From Pleurostoma richardsiae (lineage: Eukaryota > Ascomycota > Sordariomycetes > Calosphaeriales > Pleurostomataceae), in NCBI GenBank assembly GCA_030052745.1, contig JANBVO010000048.1:186001-250000 (forward strand): a stretch of 64,000 bases of DNA, in the 5' to 3' direction. The position numbers were made by a program, and so were the translations under genes. Below are positions 54,329 through 64,000 of this stretch, in pieces. The notes under the pieces were generated by a model. It worked only from the letters and a program-made list of their open reading frames with translations, searched no databases and was not told the origin of the DNA. How positions within the stretch are numbered: the first letter of the stretch is position 1; each line of letters starts with the position of its first letter.

Positions 54329-54439
54329 TACTACAATAAATTAAAGCTTATTACTTAAGTTAATACGTAGGTAATCAAGACTAACTACGTAGAAGTTTAC
54401 ATAAACTAAAATATAACGTTCAAGTTAAGATATTAAGTA
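54329..54439 (+). repeat. LTR-like repeat B, partial copy
   Basis: About 111 bp matching the first half of the copy at 63080, with G-to-A and C-to-T changes (start TACTACAATAAA against TGCTACAATAAG). Truncated on the right. Confidence 0.8.
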
Positions 54440-54499
54440 CTGTAAGCGTAATAAGGATATTAGTAATTAGTCCTTAAAAAAGGTTGGTTTCTATTAATA

Positions 54500-54780
54500 G
54501 ATAGAATTGTTATGTGTCTAAGAAAAAACTAGAGCCAGGCCCGACTATAGGTTAAAGGCTAAGGGCCCCGGGAGTAGGGCTCTGGCGTTCTGCCGGGCAG
54601 TAAGCTAATTCTTACCTTACTTTTAAGTCCTATTTAATCTATACGTGACTTTTGGGGCCTAAGGGCTAAAGGCCCTACTGGCTACGGCTAGCTAATGGGA
54701 GCCCCCTACGGCTCCCGTAGTAAGTGCCGGGCTTTAAAACTATCGTCGTCTTCGACGATTACTTAAATAAGAAAAAGTAA
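54500..54780. repeat. GC-rich island, probably a younger repeat fragment
   Basis: A segment of near-normal GC inside the AT-rich region, with palindromes such as GGGAGCCCCCTACGGCTCCC and repeated GGCTAAGGGCC-type pieces. Because it escaped most RIP it is younger or not a RIP target. Identity unknown. Confidence 0.5.
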
Positions 54781-54994
54781 AGCTATTCCTACTTGCTAGC
54801 CTTTAGGGTCTTTCCGTTCTTAAATCGTCGGTAAAATAAGTTCTTAAACGGTTTAAATTTAATCGCTTAAAGAAAGTTTAATTATACGCTTAATTCAATG
54901 ATATTTCCTAGGCCTTTTAATTACTTAATTAGTAGGCCTTTTAACGCGTTTCCGACCGCGTTTTCCTATTAATTTTACTTATTTTCCTAAACGT

Positions 54995-55500
54995 TATTTA
55001 TAGGCCGTAATAACTTTCCGAGCGTACGAAAGTTTTTCTATTAACTTCTAATAGTTATCTTTAGCTCTATATTCTTTCTAACGTATTAGATATTCTTTCT
55101 TAGTTTTCTTGATTTTAAACTTATAATCTATAATACGTTTAATTTCGTATACCTTACCGTTAATTTTCGAATCGTTAGAGTAGTTTTCTTCTATAAAGTT
55201 AAACGGTAATAATCGTCGATTAAAGAAATCGTTAAAATAAGTATATAAAATTAGATACTAAACGTTAATTACGGAATAAATTTGAATATTATAAAGAAAT
55301 TCGAGTTCGTAAACTAAAGACGTTACTATACGTTTAATCGTATAAAGGTTTTCTCGCCGAAAGATTTTCTTTTAGTTTACTTTATTTTTTATTTTATAAA
55401 TTTTTCTAAACGTTAACTAAACTTAATCTCTTTCTTTAAATTTAACTTAACGGTAAATAATATTATATCGTCGTTTCGTAATTACGACGGATAAGTTTAT
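54995..55500 (-). mobile_element. Chromovirus (Ty3/gypsy) pol C-terminus with chromodomain, mutated
   Basis: On the minus strand 55152-54995 reads VYEIKRIIDYKFK then KKEYLIR-stop-KEYRAKDNY-stop-KLIE, a chromodomain in which tryptophan codons (TGG) have become TAG, as RIP does. The preceding stretch (to about 55500) has the look of the integrase tail before a chromodomain. Interrupted at 55555 by repeat B. Inactive fragment. Confidence 0.7.
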
Positions 55501-55554
55501 TATAAATTAAATATTATGCCGTAAATACTTTCTTATAAATCGGATATTAATAAC

Positions 55555-55801
55555 TATTATAATACTTTAAATGCTCCTTTAGGAAACACTTGGATTTATT
55601 TAGCACGTAAAGCGTTAAGCTTAACCTTATATAAAGTAGGCTTAGCAGATAGATATTTTAAATAAAGAATTAAGCTTTTACTACTATATTACTTAATATT
55701 TTAACTTAAACGTCATGCTTTAATCTATATAAACTTCTACGTAATTAGTTTTAACTACCTACGTACTAACTTAAATAATAAGCCCTAACTTATTGTAATA
55801 A
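55555..55801 (-). repeat. LTR-like repeat B, strongly RIP-mutated copy (inverted)
   Basis: 247 bp that align end to end with 63080-63325 in reverse orientation. Differences are almost all C-to-T or G-to-A relative to the 63080 copy. Confidence 0.85.
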
Positions 55802-56492
55802 ATAGTATTTATAATTAGTATTGAATTAATTCTTTCTTTAGTTTCGTTATTTTGGGAAAAATAACCTTCTTATATTAGAATTAGTTATTATAAACAATTA
55901 CGTCGATAGTAATAATTTAAAAGACGTTAAACGTAATAATATTTATTACTAAAACAATATTTAATACTATTATTATATAACCGACTTAATAACTATTATT
56001 TCTATAACATTAATTCGTTTATTCAGTTAATTAATAATTCGATAAACGTAATAGTTTTTATAATTAAATTTACGATTTAAGTTAAATTATTAAACTATCG
56101 ACTAAAAATAATAATAGGAACGTTATTATTAATGAGGTAATTAATAGTAATACTTATTAAATAATTATTTTATAATTACTTTATACTTATAACTTATTAA
56201 ATTTAAAGAAGTTTACGTTTATATTTAAGATAACTAATAAACGGTTAACGCTATAACTATCTTTAACGCCGACTGAGTTAGATTTAAAGTTATAACTTCT
56301 TTATCGGTAAATTTAAAAGGAAGTAGTTATTTATTTAAGGCTATAAAGAAATTAAAATAATTTCGAAACGTACTTTTTACGGAAGACGACGAGAAAACTA
56401 AATAAACTATCGAAGCCACTTTAATTACCTTTCGGTATTTCGAAAAATAAGAGTAAATTAAGAATCTACCGTTTAACCTTATAGAAGGACCT

Positions 56493-56583
56493 TGTAACGA
56501 TCTAAGTATCCCTTAAGGTAGGTAACCAGGTTAGGAGCTTTATATTATCAGAGAGGAAAGGGCGTACACTAAGGTAAATACTT
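56493..56583 (-). repeat. LTR-A, 91-bp shared part (3' side, less mutated)
   Basis: Begins TGTAACGATCTAAG on the plus strand; matches 62989-63079. Its GC-richer neighbour up to about 56900 is probably the rest of the LTR. Less RIP than the partner. Confidence 0.75.
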
Positions 56584-59500
56584 AGATCGTAGCTATTAAA
56601 ACTTAGTACAGGAATTAATTACTGGAAAGTTAATCTCTCTAGGAAGTTTTAAGCTATAAAATAAGTATAGTCTTATATAGACAATTTAATTTCCCTAGAT
56701 CACTTCTACGGTTCCTTAGATTACTATAATCTAAGTAATCCGTTCTATATAATAAGTAATCTAGGATCCCTTAGATCATCGTAATCTAAGTGATTTATTC
56801 TTATCTTATCTACTCGTAACCCGTAGTTCTGTCGTTTTTAACCGCCAGGCCTATTACCTAAGGGATGGCTGGCGTTATGGCCGTAATACGATATTCTTTT
56901 TTTAAGATCGATGTCCTAGAAACTTAATATTTTAAATACTTAAATATTACTTAGTAAATCTTAAAACTTTCTTCTTCATTTACGCGTAATATTAATATTA
57001 TATCGGGTCGCGTAGAGAAATCGAAATTAAAGAAAACTAAACAACGCCGTTTTCTCGCAGAAACGATTTCCTATATTAGTTTCGAAGTTATACTTTACTC
57101 TTTTCATAATAACCGTAAATAGAAATATAAGATAATTACGAACACAAAACGTTATAGTAAATACACTCGACGGAGTCGAAATTATAACAGATCGAAAGTA
57201 CTATTATCTTCTCGTAAGTAGCCACGCAGGTAGTTTCAAATAAAGATACTGACAATAATAATATCCTGGATTATTTAAAAATCGAAACGATTAAATACGG
57301 AGGAACGAAAAACTAAGGAAGTTCTTCGTTCTCGTTATAAAGATCTCTTTCGAACGTAAAAAGCTCTAGACAAAGTTTTAAGCTAGTTCGATCGTCTTCG
57401 GCGTCAACGTCGGTCGTTAGTAACAAAAGAAAGTAACATAGTTCGTCGGAATCTATAATTTTTAAATAAATTAGAAGAAAAAAATAGCGAAAGTCCGAAA
57501 CGGTAATTAGAACGTAAACTAACGGTATTTTAGACGTAGTAAATTAGGCTACGATTTTATCTAATAATATCGAAAGATAAATCGGTTAAGATTTCTTCGG
57601 TAAAACTCTTATATTAATTTTTAGTAATTTTAAAAGTTCGTAAAAGGTTCTTATATATTTTTACTATCGTCGTAACCTTTCTATTTAACTAAATATTTTA
57701 CTATTCGTTTTTCTTATTTTATATTTAAGATCTATTCGATTTCGTATTTATATTTTAAGTCGATATCGAAATCTTCGTCTTATACTATAATTCTTTTTAA
57801 AGTAAGTTCGAGTAAGGAAATATAAAAAATAAAGTATATCTTCGTATAAGGTAGTAGTTTTAATTCGTAATTATTATTCGAGATTTTAATCTTGATTTTA
57901 AAAGGTCTTAATTTTTTATAGTCTAATTTATCGTTTAATCTCTTAGTTTTAATATTTTATCGAAATAAGTAAACTCTATTTCCTTCTTTTAAAAATAGTC
58001 CCTTTATTTTTTTCTTATTATAGTAGAGTATTATTTTAACTTTAACAAAGGAAAGTTTTTTTTTTAAGGAATAATATAAGGATTATAAATCTTCTACCGT
58101 AAATTTAGCTTTTTTTAACTTAAGTCCTTTTAATATTAAGTAATTAAGTGTTAATTATAATTTATAGTTAACGTAAAATAAGTTTTATTTTATCGATTTT
58201 AATATTAATATATTATATACGAACTATATTAATAATAAGAATATAACTTAATTATTTTATTAATAGTTAACGTAATATCGTAAGTATTATTTAAGTATTT
58301 AATTAATTCGTTCTATTTGTTTGTTCGTTTATAAGTAATAAGTTGTAGATATTTTTTACTTAATTCTAAAGTATACTATAAGAAATTATTAAAATTTCGA
58401 AGTAAAAAGTTTATTTCGATCTGAGATTACTTTTTTAAGTAGTCTGTAGTTTACGATTATAATTCAGTTAAAAGTATATACGAAGTTTTTTATATTACTT
58501 AATTTTTTATATAATAAAAAATAAGCGTATTTAGTAAGTTTATTAACGATAACGAAAATACTATCGTATTTAACTTATATTAATAGTTCTTTTAACGGAA
58601 ATAGTTTAATAATAAAATCCTAAGATATTAATTCTTATAGTTAATTTAATATAAGTAATAGTTATAATTTTCCGTATAATTTATATCTATTAATCTTTAT
58701 TTTATTATACGTATCGTAGTTCTTAATATATCCTTTAATTTTTATAGTAAGTTTTAAGTAATTATAACGTCGTTTAATCTTTTAAAATATCTTAGTTATT
58801 TTTAGGTATTTATATTTTATAGTATTATAATATCGGCGTATAAGTTCTTTTTATAGTATTAGAAGTACGTAAATCTTCTTCTTATATATATATACGTTTC
58901 TTTTCTTTTAAATATTAATATTAATTAGTAATTCCTTTTTATAAGCTTAAAATAACTTATAGTACTAATTATCTGTATCTTCAATTTTTATAGTAATACT
59001 AATGTTTCGTTAGTTTTATTACAATATTCCGTTTAATTCTTAAAGTAATAATACGTACGATTTCAATAATATTTCCTAGTAGTAATCTAGTTTTCTACTA
59101 AATACGTTTACTTTATCGTTTTCTAATCCTTTACGGTATATAATTTAGAAGTTAAATTCTAAAAGTTTTTCCGACTATTTAATTTATCTTTTATTAAGTT
59201 CTTTAATTGTAGTAAAGTAAGTAAGATTCTTATAATCTATATAAATCGTAACTTCGTATATCGATTTATTAAGGTATCGTTTTTATTTTCTAAATACTTC
59301 GATAATAATTATAAATTCTTTATTGTATATAAAGTAGTTTAACTTTAATCCGTATAGTTTTTTAAAAAAAAATACTATTAAATATAGTCGTTTTTCCTTA
59401 TCTCTTTATTTTAATTATTTTCTTAAAACGTAATTAGATACGTTTATTTTAACTTTGAATAACTTTATTAGATTTAAGTTTATATATATAAGGTCCTCTA

Positions 59501-62500
59501 ATATCTTATTTTTTAAAATATTAAAGGCTTCTTATTATTTTAGTTCCTATATAAAAGTCTATAGTTCTTTTTTAGTAAGATCGGTAAGAGGTTTAACGAT
59601 TAACTTATAATTCTTAATAAACTGTCTGTAGAAATTAAGAAATCTTAGAAATCCTTTGACTTTTCGAACATTCGTTGGTATCGACTAGTTTTTAACTACG
59701 GTAATCTTAAATACTTACATTTATATTAACGAAAGTATAATAATATATTTTAGGAAATCGATTTTTTATATATAAAATATTTTTTTTAAGGTTAATTAAT
59801 AAATTAACGTCTTATAATATTTATAGTACTTAGTAAACGTATTTCTTATATTCTTTTAACGTCTTAGAATATATAAAGATATCGTCTAAATATATAATAA
59901 TAAAAATATCGAAAAACTATCGGAGTACGTAGTTAATTATACTTTAGAAGGTAACGAATACGTTAGTAAGTTCGAAGGATATAACGAAGTACTCGTAATG
60001 TTCGAATCGAGTTCTAAACGTTATCTTCTATTCTTCTCTTTTTTTAATACGAATAAGGTTATATATTCCGAATATATTAAGCGCGGTAAACTAATTAACT
60101 CCGTATAATCGATTTTATAGTTTTAATATTAAAAGTAAAGGATATCGATTTTTAATAATGATATTATTAAGTTATCTATAATTTATATATAATCGTAGGT
60201 TTTTTTTTTTCCGGAGTACGAAAAATATAAAGTATTTTACGAATAATATTGAAAGTCGTATATATTCTTTCTTAAAGTTTTTATTAAAGTATCTTTTTAA
60301 TACTTATAGTTTAATTTCGTTTAATACATAAATCTTATAAAACTTTAATATCGTCTTTAGTTTTAAAAGTATTTCGTAGTCTTATTTATTATATAAAAGT
60401 AGTTTTATTTCGAACTCTAGTTAAAATATCTTTTCGTAAACTAGGTATTTTAACGGAATACCGTCGAAACGATTCGCCTTTATTCCTTTCGTATAAAGTA
60501 ACTATTTATTATTACTTACTTCCGTAACCTATCATTACTATTTTAAACTATAAATAACTATTATTAATTTTACCCGGCCGGTAGTTTATTTTATTTAAAA
60601 GTTATATTCTTTTAATTAAAGTATTCCTAGTATTATTTAATGTTCGATTATATTAATAATATCGAAGATAATAAAGGTAATATATCCTTCGATCGTAACT
60701 TAAAAGTATATAGTTTTCTTATTAACTAGTTCGTTTCCGTAAGAAACGAACTATCTTTTTACGCTATATAATTAATATAGTCGTTCTTTTTTTTTCTAAA
60801 GTATTTTATACTTATTTATAACAATTAAAGATACGAAATTCCCTTACGCTTTACTATTTATTATAACGTTAAACGTCTACTAATTAATTCTAACGAATAT
60901 CTTTAATAATCGAAAAATATCAGCTTTTATCTCGTTTAAGAACCTATAAGATTCTTCCGTTTATCGGTTCTTTATAAACGGTTATCGTCGTTTTTTATTT
61001 CTCCGTCTTATGTAAACGATTCGTTACTATTTATTTAATCTAATAGATTTTATCGTACTATCTAGTATTTTTACTTTAAATCTAATAGGTAATAATATTT
61101 ATCTTTAATAAGGTTTTATTTTATTTTCTAAAATATCTTTATTATCGAAAGTCGATTTTCGATCTTAAAAGTTCTTCGTAATGTTTACGTAAAATAACTT
61201 TAAGAATATTATCGATATTATTTTACGATCTTCTAGGAGACGTAGTTTATACATTAAAGAGTTTTATAATTTTATAGTTTAGCGTTTAGTAGTTCGTACT
61301 TAAAAAAATAATATTTACTTTAAATAAATATAACGTAATTCGTATATTAATCAAGTAGTTATTATAAAACCTATTATACGAGTTTTATCTGATAATAAAT
61401 TTAAGAAATAGATTGATATTTTAATTGAAAAAAGAAAAATCTATAGTAAGATTTTTTTTTAAATATTTATAATATAAGTTTTCTAAATATAAAACTTATA
61501 AGATCCGTTTATAATATTAATATTTTAAATATATCCGGTAGTTGTTTTTAAATTTTAATTAATACGTTTAAAGTTTATTAATAATTATTCTTAGTATTTT
61601 TCCTTCGATATATACTTTCTTATTACTTCTTACGTCGTCGAGGTAATTATAAAGTTATTATCGTTAAGTATAAAATAAGTATAAGCTAAACTTTAATAAG
61701 GATTTAAAGAAGGTAAATGTTAACATATCGTATTATTTTTAAAGGTCCTATATAATTTATCCCTTAAGTTGTTTTAGTAAAGAGAAAGTACTATAATAAA
61801 GCGGATTATTTCCTTCGTTTTTTTCTTAAAGTAAGTAGAAACTTACTTTTTTAGTAGTAACGAAAGTTCGTCGTTTTCTTAATCAACTTAAATATTATTT
61901 AACGTTTTCTTTATTATCTCTATATATAATATAATTATTATTATAATAGTTAGTTTAATTAAAAATTTTATACTTAGCTTATATATTATTAATATTTTAA
62001 CGTAGTTCAAGTACTTTTTAATATCGTTTTTTAAAGTATTATCAGACGAAATATCTTTCCTTTCTATAATTATAACATTTTCGGAGTCTTTTAATTTTTT
62101 AAGTAACGTTTAGTTTTATAGGTTTATTATGAGATTTATATATCGTATTTTTAAGTTGTCTTTAGTAAGTAACTTTTTTTTTAATTAGTAGTATAGCGGT
62201 TATTTAGTTTTTATCTAGACGTTTTCTCTATACGTCGTTTATATAGTCGATTATCGATTCGTATAATTATATTAACGAATTTTATAAGTATTTCGAGACG
62301 ATTTAATTTTATAAATTCGTTTTTAACGTCGTTTTTAAGTTCTATATAGTAGTAGTTTATTAAGGGTTCGTCGTCTTATTTTAACTTAAATATAATTTAG
62401 TAGAATTTAACGGTATATTCCGAAATTAATCTTTTTTATTAAAAATTAACTAGTTAATATTTAGTGGTTCGTTCTTTATTAAAGTCTCCGAAAGCTCCCT

Positions 62501-62988
62501 TAAGGGTTTCTTCGAACTTATCGTATTTCTTAAAGATACGATTAGTTTTAATCTTTCGGTTGTCTTAATTATTATTCTTTAAATAGTTACGAAGAATAAG
62601 TTCGAACTAATTTAAAGCGTTTCTTAAAAGTTAATTAAAGGTAAAAAGTACTTTATTGTAATTATAAAAGAAGTTTCCTTTATATCGTTTAAAGTAAATT
62701 CTTATTTAGGTAAGGAATCCGCGTAATTTTCTTTTAATCTCGTCGTAAAGTTCTAACTTATTAAGTTTAATAAGTCCTTTTCTTCTTCTTTAATAGGTTT
62801 AAAATATAACGACTTCGTTACGAAGGCGATTAAATTCGTTTAATATATCTTAAGAAATTACTGTATTAGAAGTTAAAAAAGGAAGTTTTAAAGTAGAAGT
62901 AGAAACCGTAAATATTTAAAGGATTATAACTATAAAACGATATTATTTAACGGTATGTAGTTAACTTTCTAAATAAAAGTAATTAACG

Positions 62989-63079
62989 TATAACGATCTA
63001 AATATTTTTTAAAGTAAGTAATTAAGTTAAGAGTTTTATATTATTAAAAAAGAAAAAACGTATATTAAAATAAATACTT
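62989..63079 (-). repeat. LTR-A, 91-bp shared part (5' side, RIP-mutated, truncated)
   Basis: Same 91 bp with C-to-T and G-to-A changes (TATAACGATCTAAA). Ends exactly where repeat B begins, so the remainder of this LTR was lost or displaced. Confidence 0.75.
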
Positions 63080-63325
63080 TGCTACAATAAGTTAGTTCTT
63101 ATTGCTTAAGTTAGCACGCAGGCAGTCAAGATTGACTGCGTGGGAGTCTGCATAGACTAAAGCATGACGTTCAAGTTAGGATATTAGGTAATATAGTAGT
63201 AAGAGCTTGATTTTCTATTTGGGATATCTATCTGCTAGGCTTACTTTATATAAGGCTAGGCTTGACGCCTTACGTACTAGACAGGTCTAGGTATTCTTTA
63301 GGGGAACACTTAAAGTATTATAATA
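63080..63325 (+). repeat. LTR-like repeat B, least mutated copy
   Basis: 246 bp starting TGCTACAATAAG, with an inner palindrome CAGTCAAGATTGACTG. It has kept most of its G and C, so it is the best guide to the original repeat. Two mutated copies lie at 54329 and 55555. Confidence 0.85.
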
Positions 63326-64000
63326 TACCCTTATCTGAATAAAAAGAAAAACAACGCCCTAGTTATTTAATCTAACGAAATCCTCGCCTTACTTATCTTA
63401 TATTATGTTTCTTTCTTCTTACTAGTTTTATAACTCCTCGTTAAAGCTTATTAATTAATAATCGGGCTTAACTTTCTTTTTCTTACTTCCGTATTTATCA
63501 AAGCTATCCTCCGGAAGGCTACGTTTTATTATTAAAGTAGAAGTACTAGGAATTAATATCGTAGAGCTAATACCTCTTACCGATAGTTTCGATTTTAGCT
63601 TAAGCGCTTATTTAACTATAGAGGTAACTTCGTTAACGTTTCTTCGAAAAGTACGAATTTCGGCTTTTATTTTATTAAGGCGTACTACTACTCCGTTAAT
63701 ACTTTCAACTATATCGTATATTTTATTTATAGTTTTAACTTATGTTTATAGATTTTATATATTATTATCGTAGGTAGAGTTAAACTTCGTAACCTTCTTA
63801 TTAAAGTAGACGATGTTTTCGTTAATTATTTTAACTTCGCCGTTAAATTTTACTAAGTACCTTTTCGAAAAGCTCTTTTAATCGTTAAGATTTTTTTCGA
63901 AGCGTTTAACTTTATTCTCTGTATTTTTAACTTTTTTCTCAGTAGAAATTACTTTATTTTATAGTACTTTAATTATTTTTATTATATTAACGATTATATA
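63326..64000 (-). mobile_element. AT-rich repeat DNA with a coiled-coil-like minus-strand remnant
   Basis: From about 63960 down to 63770 the minus strand keeps a long frame with one stop, giving a Lys/Asn/Glu-rich coiled-coil-like peptide (TEKKVKNTENKVKRFEKN at its start), of the sort found at the N-terminus of some retroelement gag proteins. It runs off the window; identity uncertain. Confidence 0.4.

Larger units (their letters stand above)
56493..63079 (-). mobile_element. Ty3/gypsy retrotransposon relic, RIP-mutated
   Basis: Flanked by a 91-bp direct repeat (56493-56583 and 62989-63079). Minus-strand coding runs from the high end to the low end. The reverse transcriptase active site IIIYLDDIFIYS lies at 59866-59902. 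The integrase core is at 58300-58640 (KYDSIFVIVNKLTKYAYF, then VISDRNKLFTSKF). RT before integrase is the Ty3/gypsy order. Many stop codons; no frame longer than fragments. The 62-63 kb part should hold gag but I cannot read it. Inactive. Confidence 0.8.

Noticed and set aside
52601-64000. CRISPR-like or tandem-repeat array in the AT-rich region
   Set aside because: Apparent repetition is base composition; no regular spacer and repeat lengths.

Overview
The window comes from a filamentous ascomycete (Pezizomycotina, most like Sordariomycetes; no species is claimed). The evidence is short 46-65 nt introns with GTAAGT-type donors, Zn2Cys6 regulators, MFS permeases, a hydrolase-NB-ARC NLR, and an AT-rich right end where Ty3/gypsy elements carry C-to-T and G-to-A changes typical of repeat-induced point mutation (RIP). 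Exon models were built by hand from splice signals, reading phase and family similarity.

Layout. 0-9 kb holds a Zn2Cys6 regulator (partial), an ACS-family MFS permease, a D-amino-acid oxidase ending in SKL and a sugar-transporter-family permease. The permease and oxidase are divergent, and a 21-bp inverted repeat lies upstream of the oxidase. 9.5-17.2 kb is an arsenic-resistance cluster: ACR3 arsenite efflux, ACR2-type arsenate reductase, ArsM-type methyltransferase and a bZIP regulator. The same GTGTAG-rich minisatellite lies on both sides. 18.4-23 kb is a divergent monocarboxylate-transporter-like MFS and Zn2Cys6 regulator pair.

23.6-36.8 kb is the least familiar part. It has three paralogous proteins with two CCHC zinc knuckles and a conserved C-terminal block, a 725-aa protein resembling a DEAH helicase stripped of catalytic motifs, a two-exon gene of unknown function with a broken partial copy nearby, and a PEBP-family gene. 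The first knuckle gene and the helicase-like gene share a promoter motif at the same distance and orientation. 37.3-39.9 kb is a satellite made of palindromic CATGGCGG/CCGCCATG units, interrupted by about 0.9 kb of unrelated DNA.

40-52 kb has a transporter fragment, a DUF6601-type membrane protein, a large NLR-like gene (alpha/beta hydrolase, NB-ARC, helical repeats), a small Cys-rich gene and a membrane protein gene. From about 52.6 kb to the end the DNA is AT-rich and gene-poor, with nested, mutated chromovirus-type Ty3/gypsy relics. Reverse transcriptase, integrase and chromodomain signatures are readable on the minus strand, and three copies of one LTR-like repeat show graded RIP.

How the parts work together. 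The arsenic cluster forms a full route: reduce arsenate, export or methylate arsenite, under a linked bZIP. The 0-9 kb genes suggest uptake and peroxisomal oxidation of D-amino acids. The knuckle/helicase-like group looks like a lineage-specific nucleic-acid-related gene family of unknown role, and is the best candidate for something undescribed.
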